DNA of 64,000 nucleotides from Amorphophallus konjac (Eukaryota; Streptophyta; Magnoliopsida; Alismatales; Araceae). A program made the position numbers and the translations under genes. Location: positions 322,195,933 through 322,259,932 of the forward strand of contig CM040123.1 in assembly GCA_022559845.1 (NCBI GenBank), written 5' to 3'. Shown piece by piece: positions 10,270 to 22,790 of the stretch; position 1 is the stretch's first letter; every line of letters begins with the position of its first letter. Below the pieces are notes generated by a model, which saw nothing but the letters and a program-made list of their open reading frames with translations, searched no databases and had not been told where the DNA came from.

Positions 10270-10710
10270 CAACATGTTTGCCGCCGGTTGCACTGGTTCA
10301 AAGGGTGGAATGCTGCACCGGGGGAGGGCGTTCGGCAGCATGCCGCTGGGGGGCATTCAGCAGTGTGCCGTCGAAGGGGCACAATGGGTGTGCCACTGGA
10401 GGCACTTACAGGAGTGTGCCGCTGATCGAGGGCACTTGGTAGTGTGCCGCTGGGGCACCAAAGTAGTGTGCCGTTGAAGGCTTTAAGAAGTGTGCCACTG
10501 GGGGCACTTCAGGGTGTGCCGATGGGGCACTTAAGGGAGTGTGCCGCTGAGGGCACTTGGTAGTGTGCCGCTGGGGCTCTTTACGAATGTCCCGTGGGAG
10601 GCACTGACAGGGTGTGCCGCTGGGAGGGCGCGGTGAGGTGTGCCATTGGAGGCACTTTGATGGGCGTGTGCCGCTGGGGCTTTTGACGGGTGTGCCGCTG
10701 GGGCACCAAA
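10270..10710. repeat. GTGTGCCGCTGGGGCAC repeat, second cluster
   Basis: A dozen or more copies of GTGTGCCGCTGG(G)GGCAC, spaced roughly 30-40 bp apart. Arms GTGCC and GGCAC make each unit a small dyad with a loop of about 5-10 nt. It is element-specific and not of the RACG-N14-CGTY type. Confidence 0.75.
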
Positions 10711-10959
10711 GTGTGTTTCTTTTTCTTCTTTTATTCTTTTCATCTTCTCTTCTCTTTTCTCCTCCTTTTTATTTCCCTGCATGTAAACATGGGGTGAGAA
10801 TTTTCAGTGTCCACAGGGGATATCCCCCACTATTTCATAGAGTCGTCGAATGGCCAAAGTGGCTCCATCTGTGAGTGATGGATGTTCCCTACGGGCCATA
10901 GGACGAATATCAACATGGGTTTCAGCCCGACAAATTCAAATCCACAGTCCTTCGGGACC

Positions 10960-11185
10960 ATGTGGTGACTAAGGGACGAGTGCCCCTCATAGGCTAGTCC
11001 TCGGGGCTTCTCTCCCTAACCGTCATCCTTCTCTTTCGGATATGGTGTTGACTATGGGTCGTGTGCCCCTTGTAGGCTAGCCCTCGGGGACCTCACCTCC
11101 CTCATTAGTCGCCTCGTCCGTTTGTTTCAACCCATGGAGCCATGGTGCCCCTTGTAGGCTAGTCCTCAGGGTTCCCTATCCGATT
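10960..11185. repeat. Three related units upstream of the G PPT
   Basis: GTGCCCCT(C/T)(A/G)TAGGCTAG starts at about 10971, 11056 and 11138. Each is followed by TCCTC(G/A)GGG or CCCTCGGGG. The position just before the PPT parallels the conserved 3' modules of A and B. Confidence 0.6.
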
Positions 11186-11274
11186 GGGATTAGCTGGCTG
11201 CCATAGTGCCGACCGGCTGTTTAGGGGCTTACTCCATACGTGAGTATGACCTCGTTTCTCCCCTACAATCTTTC

Positions 11275-11288
11275 AGGGAAGGGGGAGA
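11275..11288 (+). other. Polypurine tract of G
   Basis: AGGGAAGGGGGAGA precedes the LTR start TGCTGCC. It matches the AAAGGGGGAGAT tract of A and B. Confidence 0.7.
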
Positions 11289-11539
11289 TGCTGCCAAATT
11301 TTCATCAGGTTTCTTGATTAATAATGTTATCTCCATGAATTGGTTTCAACAAAACATAAGTTCTCAAGTAATAAACTGCCGTGCTCGAGTATGAACCTCA
11401 CACTGGCTCATAACTCTGCTCCTGGGGAGCCCTGGACTTTAATTCAACATGAAATCAACCTAATTAACCTCAAAACACTCAATAGCATCTTAATAAACTA
11501 AAATAGTTTCAAAATTCCTCAAAAAATCAACTAAAACAG

Positions 11540-11770
11540 CGCGGTCCTAATCCGGCGTGCCCTAATACGGCGCGGTACCCCCCCGCGTCGGATTAACAAT
11601 AGACTCATAGCTTCATGACTTTAATTGGTCTGTTCCCGGCGCGCCCTAAACCGGTGCGCCCAAGGCCACCATGCCGATTTAATGTTTGCCATGGCCGCGC
11701 CGGATTAAGACTCTTTGCCTACGATTGGCCGCGCCGGGGAAACCTATCCCTACGCATGGTCACACCGGTT
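11540..11770. repeat. CG-rich dyad cluster in the G LTR
   Basis: Several GGCGCGCC, CGGCGCGG and GGCCGCGCC words are joined by CCTAAT or GGATTA. One copy from about 11638 (GGCGCGCC...GGTGCGCC) is a near-perfect 23-nt inverted repeat. This fits the CG-rich palindromes reported for Sirevirus LTRs. Confidence 0.55.
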
Positions 11771-13136
11771 TTGAATTGTTGTGCTATTCTAATCACTCAC
11801 TCGTCTTCGAAGCGATCCTCGCCTCCCGCGGTCGAGATTAATAAACCTCAATCAGTGATAAACCAAATAAGGGGAGGGTTGTTCAAGTCCAAACCGTCTT
11901 ATTATCATGCTTTTACTCTCATGTCTGTTATGATCATGCTTTCACTATCATGTCTATGTTACCACCTTCGTCTCCCTCGGCGGAGATTAATATACTTGAT
12001 TGATCATTGTTCATCTTCATAACTCTGTGACCGTGCTTAGCGTAGTCATGAGCATCATGCATGCATGCCTGCATGGACCCCCCTCCGGTATATCAAATGG
12101 CATTGACTAATGTCCGGGTCACTCCCGATCGAAAGTCTTTGCCATGCGTGATGGTGGTCTTCGGACCTATGTCCTCCGCCACGTATCGAGGGTCTCCAAC
12201 TTAATGAACCATGCTTCTCTTGCATGATAGATAAAAGCATTCCATGTGACCTCATCACATTCATCCTTTGGATATTATTTTGGCCTCGGACGGCCCGCTA
12301 TCTCGGTAATTAATCAAAGGTTTTCTCCCTTATGGGGGATGTAATTAACGTCATAGCCTTTATGGCATGGCGGACTGCTGGTCCTGACCCGAATCTCACT
12401 CTCATCCACATGGGTGAAAATGAGCGCACAATAAACTTATCACTTACGTGACTAGCACGCCTGCGCTGTCAATTAACCAATTGGTCATTCACTAATCAGC
12501 TAGTTGATCGACCCGAACAAAATGACCCAACAAAATTTCCCGTCCCAACATTTGGCCAGTCTAACTTGTATATATACCTCAACTCTGAATTTGAGAGACA
12601 AGAACCCTAATGTGCTTATTTTCTATCTTATAGGAGAAGAATACCAAGGAGGAGAAAAGGAAAACTTGGGAAGGGGTTCTGATCTACTTCAAGGTATTTC
12701 TGGAGATCGTGGAAGAAGAGAAAGACGAGTGGAATGATAAAAGGAGCAAGATGATGGTGACTTTGTGATCATCTGTCAACGAACCAAGGAGAGCCATATC
12801 TTCTAGAGAAAGGGGGAGCTTCATGCTTGAAAGATCTTTTTCATTTCAATCTTTAGATTATATCTTGGGCTTATTGTATTCATATGTGAACATTTCATCA
12901 AATTCTGAACGAATATCTTGTGTGGGTGTTCGGAGAGTGGATTCTCCGAGTGTTTATGTTGACGCTTGTGCGTTATTTTGTTCGGTGGATATCCGCGTGT
13001 GTGTTGGGGCAAGTCCCCGTGTGTGTGCTGCCTTTGCAGCGTGTGTGTTGGGGTTTTTACCCCGTGTGTGTGGGGATAAATCCCCGTGTTTGCTGCATTC
13101 GCAGCGTGTTGAGGAAGCGTCACTCAGTTGGTGAGG

Positions 13137-13173
13137 GGTGGACGTAGGGAGCCCGTCGTGGTCTCGAACCACC
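13137..13173 (+). repeat. Conserved Sirevirus LTR hairpin, G copy
   Basis: GGTGGACGTAGG at the left and GAACCACC at the right can pair through GGTGG/CCACC. The same element is at 23531-23559 and 46926-46954 (A) and at 30889-30924 and 42380-42415 (B). Confidence 0.65.
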
Positions 13174-13511
13174 TAAAAAATTATTGTTCCATATCTTCTA
13201 TCTCCATTGACATGGTGGTTTGCCAATCATTGTGCTCATCTATTGTTACATGCATTTGATTCTCACACACATATCTATCTAATAGTTGATGTTTTAGATG
13301 TTTGTTCAATTGACCTTAAGAGGGTGAACTAATTCCACTGTGCTTTAGCCTTGTATGTGTTCTTTGAGATTCAACATTCTCTTAAGTTCTTCAGCATCTC
13401 AGAAATTATAATAGTGGCATATTGATTGAACTATTTTTATTTGGGCAAAGTTTTTAAAGGATCTATTAACCCCCCCTCTACATCCATCTTCCTGCACTAT
13501 GGGACCCAACA

Positions 13512-13585
13512 GCGAGTAAGGCATCAAACCGCGCATACATCTTCGGACGCCAGTCCCAACATCCTAGCATACCAAGAGCTACCAC
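13512..13585 (+). pseudogene. Gag-region fragment of Tat element F, left piece
   Basis: One frame is open from 13512 to the target site ACCAC (13581-13585). It continues in frame at 51702 once C and one ACCAC copy are removed. This shows that C split an F reading frame here. The frame begins directly behind the G LTR, so G entered the same ORF. Confidence 0.6.
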
Positions 13586-15436
13586 TGTAGATAGATTAAT
13601 CTACCCCGTCCCCTTTAAACTAAAACATGCATAAACATGTGAATCAAAGGAAAGGGGAATGAAAGGATGAGAAAGACATACCGTGATCGCCACCAAGATT
13701 CCAACAACGCCGAAAGGACGAAGAGATCAAGGGATGGCGTAGTGTACCTTGGAACTTGAAGAGTTGATCGCACTTGACAACCGGGTGTGGGAGTGATGTA
13801 GATTCAAACCTCCTCGTCTTCCAGTCGGCTAGAAGAAGAGGGCCTCACGTTCATACCATGCTCTCCTACAAAACAAAGCCAAAATATAAAGGCAAAAACC
13901 CACTAGAAACTATAAGTGTAGTATCAATCCCGCAATGATAAAATGGGGGTAGAAATTGAGGGCAAACTCATCGGGGGGAGGGTTTTTAACCCCTATGGAA
14001 GGGTGGAAATAATAGGTGTCTGTGTTGTGCATGCATAGGATTTGAAATCATGAAATTTGATGCAAAGAATAGAGAGAAACCGATGATGTAAAACGTGCAA
14101 ACGTGCAGGTTTAGCAGAAAGTGTAGAAAACTGTGATGATTTGTGATTTTGAGGAGAGGGGAACTAAGAGAATAGACTATGAAATCAAGCCCAAAAGGAT
14201 GGAATGGAAAGCTAATAATTTCCTCTTCAAGATGCGGTCGAAGTTGTGAGTTGGAAATGCAGCATGGCTTCGCCCCACGTCCGGAAAGAGCCCCCCATCG
14301 CCACTGCGAACCGGGCAATTTATATAGAATTTTCAAAAAAAGCCGTAACTTCCTCTCACGATTCCCAGAGATATAGTCCAAGATAAATCGAGTTCTTTGG
14401 ATCAAACTCAAAATAATACTAAGGACAAGAGATAGAAATAAACGGGACCCGATTTGAAGGAGTATTCTAAAAGATATGGCTCTTGGAAGGTAGGCCCGTC
14501 GCATAGAAAAATAGAGTTTGACTTGTATTAGGACACCTAAATCTATAACTTTCGACCAAGATTTTGAGAGATATAGCCAATAAAAATTCAAGTTCTATGG
14601 ATCAAACTCGAGATAATATAAAGGACAAGAGATAGGAACAAACGAGGCTCAATTCGGAGTTGGTTTCTAGAAGTTACAGCCGCCGCAAGATAGGCCCATC
14701 GTGTAGAATTGAGGCAGAGTCCAGCACAGGCTGGACTCTTAGCGGTTTGCTTAGCGGTCGATCGACCGACCGCTAAGGGATAAACGGTCGGTCGACCGAC
14801 CGTTTGCAATAAGAAATGGTCATTTGCACGACCGTTTGGGTAGACTTCGCATGACTTTGGAAATCGGATCATATCTCCCAAATAGTGCAGAACTAGTGAA
14901 AGTGGTAGAAGAAGAAATTGTAGATAGCTGAAAGATAAACAACTTTTATGAAGAGTGAAAGATGAAAAAATAATTAGAAGATGGAGAAAATGGGGCGGGA
15001 ACAGAGAGAAAGAATTCTGGGATGCAGGGGAACAGCACAGTACGCCGACAAAATGCAAATAGCTTGAAATCGGTGGAGAATTGGTCAATAAAGTAGAAAA
15101 AGAAATTATAGAGCTTTGAAAGACGAACAACTTTGGTGAAGGGCACGTTTTGAATAGAGGAACAAAAGGGGATGAAAAATGACCATTTTTAAGACTGCAC
15201 AATGAAAGGGGCCGAATGCTTGAAGGAAAGTCGACCAAAATGGGCCGTAAGTCAATTTGGAAGGCCGGAAGTGGATAAGATAAGCTCCAGGACTCTAAGA
15301 AATCAAAAGCTAAGGAACAATGAAATGGGCTCGAAATTGGTCCAAGGAAGGCTCCAAAACAATGGGTAATTCGGGACATCAAAAATGATGAATAAGAGAA
15401 ATGACGTAACTTGCGGGCTAAAAATGGGTGTCAACA
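13586..15436 (-). mobile_element. 3' LTR of C (left copy)
   Basis: On the minus strand it starts TGTTGACACCC and ends ATCTACA. It carries dyads at 14753-14774, 14783-14804 and 14815-14836. ORFs inside it (13986-15382, minus) are present in both LTRs with different breaks and show no domain. Confidence 0.9.
14753..14836. repeat. Three 22-nt dyads in the left LTR of C
   Basis: AGCGGTCGATCGACCGACCG-type arms at 14753-14774, AACGGTCG...CGACCGTT at 14783-14804, and a decayed AATGGTC...GACCGTT at 14815-14836. Starts are 30 and 32 nt apart. The right LTR has the same set at 51013, 51043 and 51075. Confidence 0.85.
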
Positions 15437-15450
15437 GATGCCCCTCATTG
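15437..15450 (-). other. Polypurine tract of C
   Basis: On the minus strand CAATGAGGGGCATC stands directly before TGTTGACACC. It matches the PPT of D. Confidence 0.8.
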
Positions 15451-18400
15451 ATGTCTGCTTTACAAGGGAACAAGCGAAAGTGATGCGGAGGTGAAATGGA
15501 AAGGAGATGGAGCGAAAGCGACATGAACTGGAGATTAAGCAGAGATGAAGCGGAGAGAACTGATAAGCGGGCATCAAGGCAAAAGACACCCGTCATAACC
15601 AACAAGCGATAAGAATTCTCTTGAAAACATCGAACTAACCACAAGGAATGATTGACGCGGATGAGACATGCCTGGAGAACTAAACTAAGGGAAAGGAAAC
15701 ATGACCAGCCTCATTGGGGACACAATCCACGGATAATGAGTGGGTCGGCAGGAAACACAACATAAGAGCTAGAAAGGGAAAGATAAAACTGAGATAAAAT
15801 CCTGACAGGAATCATGCTGACCAATCAGAACGAGCGGGTAGATCAGAGAAATCGTTCAAATTCAGACTGGAATGAGGAATCTCTTATCAAAGAGAATTAA
15901 AGTGCAATTAACCATTATTGAGGAGAAAACTTTGAGAGAATTTTGAGGTGTGAATGCTCAAAATGACATGATGCATGCTGGGCTAAAATAAAGAAAGCAT
16001 CAAAACGAATGCAAAGAAAGCATAAAATAGAAAGTACTCAAAGATAATATTGCTAGACTAAGCAAGACGGGGTCAAGAGTCTTCTGCAACCACGGCATGT
16101 GAGACAGAGTGCATCGTCCCCCACCCGACTCAACCGAGCGGCCTATCCAACGATTAACCGTATGCTCTTAGATCATCATCATTTTTGTTAAAGGGGAACA
16201 TCAGATCCCAGAACACACGGGCAACTAGCCGGTCTTTGAGAGGCTATAATAATGTAGATACCATAGAGTAATGTAACAGTGAGCAGGGATAGAGAGCCAT
16301 ACCTGACTTACTTGACAAGCGAAACTGCATTTGTTTTGGATTTTTACATTTTCAAATTTTTATGGATTTTCATATAAGACAATCAACAACATGAATAAAC
16401 ATGCATGAATATAACGAAGATAACATAACGATCAACTGAACGACAGACAACACAACGTGATCAAACGAATGGAAAACAATACAACAAGACAAACAAGTAC
16501 ATATGCAATGGTATGAACAAACCACATGTATGCACGATGAATATGGTGGGACAAGATAACAACGTGGTGGGACAATACACGGTTGGGACAACACACATGA
16601 CATAGAGGGACGACTAATGACATATGCAAGACAACTAACAACACATGGTGAGGGACAAAACAACGTGCGTGGGATGACACGGAGGGACATAAACACGTGA
16701 CAAGGACACGGTGGGACAAAAGACATGACAAATACGCCCTTCAATCAAAGCCCAAGATCAGATGAAGCAGAACTGTCAGGTTCATAATCGTGAGGCAAAA
16801 TCCTCTCATGGAGATATAATCATTGCAAACAAACATTGAGAAGGACACGAGCTTCAGAATAGATCGAGAGAGTGGATTGAAGAAGAGAGAACCGATCAGA
16901 TCAAAAAATATGGACAGGAGGCAGAGCGGATGATGAGGAGCAAGGAAGCTCGAACACCTGAAACCTACACACTTAACAAATGAATTATATATCTGTCCTC
17001 AAAATAAATAGATAAAAAGGAACAAAAGATAAATATTTTTAGATTTTTATTATTTTATGATTTTTTTTGAATTTTTGACAATATCTGATTTTTTAAAGAT
17101 TTTTCACAATATCTAATTTTTTTTAGAATTTTGAAAATATCTGAATTTTTTAGATTTTTGACAATATCTCATTTTTTTAAAAATTTTTGAAATAGTAATC
17201 CGCAGCATCCAAAGACGGGCTCGAACTACTGGCTAGGGATCGTCGTTCCTACCCCTCTCATTAAAGGCTTCCCTTAAGCAGGGCGTGCATGTGAGGGTGG
17301 ATCGCCACAACGAACCGTCTCTAAAGAACGGTGCCCCTACTACATACCCGTGATTCAACCCAGCCTAAGAGAGAGAAGTAGAAGAAAAATTAGGAGACAA
17401 GATTTATACAGGATGAGAGATATCTAGACTCGACTTCCTTCCAAGGCACTACCCCTCAAAGATACAGTCTGTTGTGCCGTGACTTTGTGTCTTTGATTTT
17501 GAGACCCATATTTACTAGGCACGCGTGCGACCGGGCTCATGATGTCCCGCGGGAAACTGTACTTCCACTCTTGCCATGCCTTCGATTCATAATTTTGAGT
17601 AAATTGATTTACTTCTTCATTTTCTTTTGATAGTCCTTATTGGCTAGATATTACATGAAAGCTCATTTTTCGAGGGTTAAGACTGCCCCTATTTGAGACC
17701 TCTCTCGTATTAGGAAGTGCCTAGGTTGGTCATCTCATCCATCCATGTCTTGCCCCTGCACTCGGCCGAGAAGAGAAAAGAAAAGACCTTTGTGCATACC
17801 CATAGTATGGCCAAAGTAGCAACGATGTTGCCTCGGAGGAATCGGCTATGGCTCGCTGTGAAGTGTGTGAAAACCCATGCTAAAAGGTCACCCTCGATGA
17901 TCGGGGAAAGAAACTAAACTCCCAGCGTGGAGCTATCACCAGCCTAAGAATGCTGTAGAAGTGAACTTGACTCTTTTGATAGAACTAAGTAAACTTTCTA
18001 AAGCCACTCAAACCATCTGAGGAACCAACATTTATCTTAACAATGTGCAGGAGTAAATAAGTGATAATAATAGCATGTTCTTGCATAAAATAAAGATACC
18101 TTGCAAATCCATAGTGTGGTAACAGCATCCTGACGCGATCTTGATCATTGAGCTTCGTACAGCATGAGCTTTGTATTCCTTGCTTGACAGGATGAAAGGG
18201 AGAGGATAGCAAAGGATCAAAGATTCCCCTACACAAAGGAGCGGCAGACACGACACTGGATGGAGAAGGATTAAAAAGAAAGAGAGACGAGGGCTAGAAC
18301 TCCCTCGTTAAGGTGCAGAGACCTTGATAACAAGGAACCAGATACAAAATAAACCAGATCAGCTGAGATCAAGGTAGGCTAAAGCCTCTAAAACAGCATG

Positions 18401-18458
18401 AAAAAGGGCAATGACCCTGAAAGGGTGTAGAGGAATGAATAGGAAGATGATAAGGAGA
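15451..18458 (-). other. 3' non-coding region of C
   Basis: No gene is supported. Four parts are notable. 15451-16230 is similar to D 6700-7336. 16540-16740 is a GGGACAA/ACAACGTG low-complexity stretch that leaves false ORFs. 17030-17195 is an A/T-rich tandem repeat. 17215-17900 is similar to E 56830-57500, including CTGGCTAGGG, GGTGCCCCTAC, TCTGTTGTGCCG and TGCCCCTATTTGAGAC. The order of these parts is the same in E. Confidence 0.7.
17030..17200. repeat. T-rich tandem repeat in C
   Basis: About four irregular units of ATTTTTTGA...TTTTTGACAATATCT, each about 40-45 bp. E has a comparable array at the same relative place (56580-56810). Confidence 0.7.
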
Positions 18459-21000
18459 TTACTGCGAAGATAAAGAAGAAGGAGAGTAATCATCCGACGT
18501 AGTTGGAGAAGAAGAGTAGGAGACATCCGACAGGGTCGTAGAAGGAGTATAGACAACACCCGGGAGCCCCAGGGAAGAATCAGAGGCAACACCTGGAAGT
18601 CCTAGGGAAGAGGAATCGGAAGATATCCCAAGACGGGGATGACAGAAGGGCCTAGGGCGAGGCCTAGAATCATGAGAGGAGGGATAATCCAGAGGCTCCG
18701 GATGAAGAGGAGAAGGGGAAGAGGGGTTTGCGGACCCAGGAAGAGAGGAGAAGATGATGGAAAGAGGATCAGATGGAGGAAGGTACACCACCCAAGGGTA
18801 GGAACTGAGTAGAAGAAATGATGAATGGAAGAACGGAGAAGAAGAAGTTGTGGACCCCTGAGTGCACAAATAACGGCCCTTAAACCGGCGCCGCCGCCTC
18901 TTCTTAGCTGAAACTGGCTTGTAATGGACCCACCTAGCATGGACTTGGACCTTTGGACCTCTCGACTTGAAATATCTTCTCAAAGTATGGGCCCATCTAG
19001 CAAACGGCCTGGCACGATTATGAACACGCATCCTCCTTAGGGCGGTTGCCCCTAGACACCCGGTACTAACCATATGCAGACATTCTTGAACAACTAACCC
19101 CTCAAATGAATGAATATCAGAAAACCACGGAGTTTTGTCACTTGGCACTAGCAGCATGAGATTTGGCATTTCTACTTGGTAATCGGGCATGAAGCACAAC
19201 TCCCTTGATAGAAGCAAAGGACGGAACTGAGGGAGATAAATGCGCGGCATTGACGTGGCCAGCTTGCTAATGAACCAAGGGAGATTGCATAAGATGTGCA
19301 GAATGTCCTCGGAGAATATAGAAGATACGACCAATTATTGCTTGAACATAGAGTGCACAATCTGCTTGGCGGCCGTATGAGTTAGCACAATCTAGGTAGA
19401 GGACCCTTCCTGACCAGTAATCTAAATGGCGGCGGAGCGAGGAGAAATAGCAACATCAATAATCGAACCTCCGGCAAGCAATGAGATTGCCACCGGCCTC
19501 ACTTGTGAAGAAACTGGCACTAGTGCATGAGAGCTTTTCTTGGCAACCGTCTTCAAAAGTGTAGGCTCAACATCCCCAAAATAGCCAGAAATCGGGATGT
19601 GGACCGGCATGCGGCAAATATAATCTTGAATCTAGAAACGCATAACTGGCACTGACTCATCCTGACTCGGCTCATCGTCTCCCTAGGGACTAGACCCAAG
19701 AGGCACCATAGGTAGCACACACCCGCTCCAAGGGGTGGAAATGGATGGAGAAGTGGAGGTAATAGGTTTAGAAGGCGGAGGCGAAGGTTTAGAAGGCGTA
19801 AGTGGGAGTAAAGGTAATGCGAGTGGTGGAGGGATAGCGGCAATGACAGGCTTAGGTGGAGGCAAAGGCAAAGGTGGAGGTGTAGGAGATGGTAAAGGTG
19901 TAGGGGTAGCTTGCTCAGGTTTGGGGGACGGCAAAGAAGGTAGAGATGGAGGCGAGGGAGGAGATGGAGGCGTTGACGGAGGCAAAGGGGAAGGTAAAGG
20001 GGAAGATCGTGGCCCCCATTGTCGGCATGTCAATGCAATACGTTGTGCGACGTTGGGAGTGGAAGTAGTGGAAGTGGCGGCGGAAGTGGAGGTATCACTA
20101 GCCTGAGCGAAGGCTTGGGTTTGTGGAGGTTGTGGATACGGGGTAGGAAATGGTGTGGGTAATGGAACAGGTGATAGAGCGGGTGCAACGCTAGACGAAG
20201 AATCACAGGGGTGCCCCTGGTCTCGAAGTAATGGAGACGGCTGCTCGAGCGGCACTTCTTGCTGCTGCTGTTGGCTGTGAAGATGTAAAATGACTTTGTG
20301 AATAGCGGCCCAATCAATCCTTTTCTTAGCTTCCAGATCATAAACATAATCCCAGAACTCGGGGCAATCCTCAACCAAATGCCCCTGCTGGCGGTGAAAT
20401 TCACAAAACCAAAGCATATTCCCAATTACAGGTCGGCAAGGCATAACCGGAGGGAGCTGCAACGTGTGAGTGGCCATCAAAGCCCCAAAATTGTCAGTAA
20501 AGCACTCCGGCAGCAGAGGACAAGGAGCCCACTTCGGGCAAGGCGGATGCCGAGGGGTATGAGGTGGTGGAGAATGTTGTGGAGACGGAAGTGAAGGTTG
20601 CGTAGGCAATAGTGCTTGGTCGGCGGTGGAGGGATTTGGTGAAGGCATATGTGGAGCAGGATGAGGGGGTATATAGATGACATCCACCTGCTCGGGGTGT
20701 GGTGTTCCCTTGACTGGAGGTGGCAGCGGATATGGGTATGAGGAGATGGGAGGCTGACTCATGGAGGGCTGACTTGCGGAAGTGTACGGGTATGTAGAAG
20801 TAGAAGGTTGACTCACGGAAGGATGAATCATGGGAGCGTAGGGTTGGCTTGTGGAGGGTGAAGGTTGATATATGGAGGTGGAGGTAGATGTAGATGACGG
20901 GGTGTAAGTGGGCGTAAGAGGTGGAGAAGACTCAGGGTCAAGGAAATCTTGGATTTGTTGATGAATGAAGCGGGCTCTACTATAGAGTTGTTACCAGGAG
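18459..21000 (-). pseudogene. Gag-like gene of C, downstream part
   Basis: This continues, in the same frame, the reading frame interrupted by A (see 47250-48228). The first residues (about ARFIHQQIQDF) look like the end of a capsid domain. A CCHC-like motif follows near 20400 (WFCEFHRQQGHLVEDC), typical of Tat gag proteins. Then come about 250 proline-rich residues. From about 19650 a segment MRF-stop-IQDYICRMPVHIPI matches the ORF of E (MRFKIQEVIYRMPIPI), and further on 'SREL.F' is shared. A basic stretch (KKRRRRRFKGR) follows near 18900. Stops at 20991-20993, 19683-19685, 19632-19634 and 19422-19424 make it non-functional. Its overall frame ends at 18459. Confidence 0.75.
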
Positions 21001-21149
21001 TGTTGTGACCCCTCTGTGTTGATGATGTTGACAATAAGTTTTACTTCATTGGCAACAGCTTGTTTTGATTGATTGGCAACTGTTATTATTTTGATGAATT
21101 TATTTTTATCAGGTTGTCTGTGTATATAATGCAGTCAGATTCTATATAT

Positions 21150-22790
21150 TGTTATGCACATACTCACAGGTCTACACAGTGCATTGCAGCATGAACATAG
21201 AGTCTATACCTTTCCTTGTTTAGTCTGGGCAGTAGTGGGTCGACCCTCTTCTCAGATGGGTCGACACCCCAGAGTGAAGTCTATACACTGTCTGTCTGTC
21301 TTGTGTCTCATGCAGCGTCTTAGGCATTTTGTTAAAGTCTATACAGTGCAGCTCACACAAACACTCAAGTCCATACATCGTGAAGTCTACACAGTGTGGC
21401 ACCCAATGTCTATACATTGCTCATTCGTTCATTCAGCATTGTCAAGTCTACACATTGGTCGGTGCCAAGTCTGTACAGCGAGCGTCTCATTGGTGAAGTC
21501 TGTACACTCACCAGTTGAACTTCAAAGTCCATACATTGGACTGTAGCTTGCACGAAGCTAAGCCCATACATCGCTCAAGTCTGTACAGAGTCCAGCTTCT
21601 TAGTTAGCGTCTCATGCATTCGAGCAAAGTCTATACATCGGGGTGAAGTCCGTACATCCTTTGTTCAACTTCGAAGTCTGTACATTGGAAGTTTAACCTA
21701 CATTTCCCTTCAAGTCTATACATCGGTAGTTTTACCATCGTTTCCCTTGAAGTCTATACACTGATGGCTTTAAAGTCATTTCATTTGAAGTCTATACTCT
21801 CGACTACCTTGTCTTGATCAAGTATGTACAGAGCTTCTGTGCTCAAGTCTGTACAACCTTTCACTTGGAAAGTCTAAACATCGTGAAGTCTTCACACTGG
21901 CCTTTGAATGATGTCTGTACATCATGCATCTCTTCGTTGAAGTCTGTACATCCTTCGCTGAGCCTTCCAAGTTTGTACAGTCACTAAGTCTGTACATCCT
22001 CTAGGCACTCACGAAGTCTATACATTGAACTATGCTTCGCAAAGTCCATACATTGGACTGTGCTTCGCAAAGTCCATACATTGGACTGTGCTCGTAAAGT
22101 CTATACATCCATCGGTTCTTTGTTGGCCCAAGTCCATACATTGGTAAAGTCTTCACATCGCCTGATTTCTTCAAAGTCTGTACATCCTTCAAAGGGCCAA
22201 GTCTATACATCCTCCCGTTCAGATTTCCAAGTCTATACAACGTTGTTTAGTGGAAGTCTATACAGCCGTTGGGTTGCCAAACTCCATACATTGTGAACCT
22301 CAAAGCATGTACATACTTTGCCTTGTTTAAGTCTGTACATCGTTTATTTATCTTGGCAAGTCTACACATTGGTAGTCTGTACATCATTCATGAAGATTGA
22401 ACATTGAGCAAGTGTATACATTTGATGAGTCTGCATCGTGCATCAGTCATGAAGTCTATACATCGTCTGTCTTCATTAAAGTCTCATGAAGTCTGTACAT
22501 CGTGGCTTTTGTGCTCCAAGTCTATACATCATGGCAAGTCCGAGGTCTACACATTGGAAGTGTATTCATTCATGCATCATGGGTCGACCCCCTGATTAGA
22601 TGGGTCGACCCCCTTTAGACTTCTAAGTCTATACACTATGTTCATGCATTGTTCTCATCGAAGTCTACACATTACTGTTCTTCACAGCAAGTCTATACAC
22701 TGCTCCCTCCTGCGTGTAAATTCCAAGTCTATACACTCCCTGTGTTTTCATGTCTATACATCGCATTTCATTTCACAAGTCTATACAGAG
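21150..22790. repeat. AAGTCTRTACA array in the 5' LTR of A
   Basis: Dozens of copies of AAGTC(T/C)(A/G)TACA, usually followed by T(C/T)G, at irregular distances of about 15-45 bp, nearly all in the same orientation. Antisense frames over it read repeated Met-Tyr-Arg-Leu and are artefacts. A second copy of the array is at 44580-46190. Confidence 0.9.

Larger units (their letters stand above)
9330..11274 (+). other. 3' interior of Sirevirus G (presumed), repeat-rich and non-coding
   Basis: It lies between the LTR of D and the PPT of G. No coding domain is recognisable; the open frames over the pyrimidine-rich stretch 9900-10200 overlap on both strands and are rejected. It contains GTGCC...GGCAC repeats (9340-9500 and 10270-10710) and three related units near 10965-11180. 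D probably inserted here, because nothing else separates the two elements. The stretch 9503-10260 shows no feature I can name. Confidence 0.45.
11289..13511 (+). mobile_element. 3' LTR of Sirevirus G
   Basis: It starts TGCTGCC after a Sirevirus-like PPT and ends ...ACCCAACA at 13511. The end section matches A and B in layout: tandem short hairpins (12960-13110), the GGTGGACGTAGG...GAACCACC element (13137-13173), then a CCCCCCTCTA stretch and the terminal CAACA. 11540-11770 is rich in CCGGCGCGCC-like words. The following bases (GCGAG) should be the target duplication, but no left copy with a 5' LTR is in the window. The 5' part of G was probably displaced to the left by D. Confidence 0.65.

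Noticed and set aside
9876..10382. Overlapping ORFs on both strands (9876-10382 and 9982-10356 minus, 10030-10236 plus)
   Set aside because: Pyrimidine-rich low-complexity sequence; no domain and mutually overlapping frames.
11540..11700. CCCTAA words as telomere-like repeats
   Set aside because: Only single CCTAA(A/T) words inside CG-rich LTR dyads; no tandem CCCTAAA.
13986..15382. Minus-strand ORFs of 201 and 264 residues in the left C LTR (partners at 50246-51639)
   Set aside because: They lie in both LTRs with differing lengths and breaks and show no domain; probably non-coding.
16370..16744. Cys/Ser/Val-rich minus-strand ORFs
   Set aside because: Derived from a GGGACAA/ACAACGTG low-complexity stretch in the 3' region of C; no family resemblance.
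22001..22240. Minus-strand ORF with repeated Met-Tyr-Arg-Leu (also near 45223-45635) and plus-strand partners with VYT/VHT
   Set aside because: It is the translation of the AAGTCTRTACA array; no start context, no conservation of frame between the two LTRs.
21150..22790. Regularly repeated short motif considered as a CRISPR array
   Set aside because: Motif of only 11 nt, irregular spacers, related spacers, no cas genes, located in a plant retrotransposon LTR and present in both LTRs.
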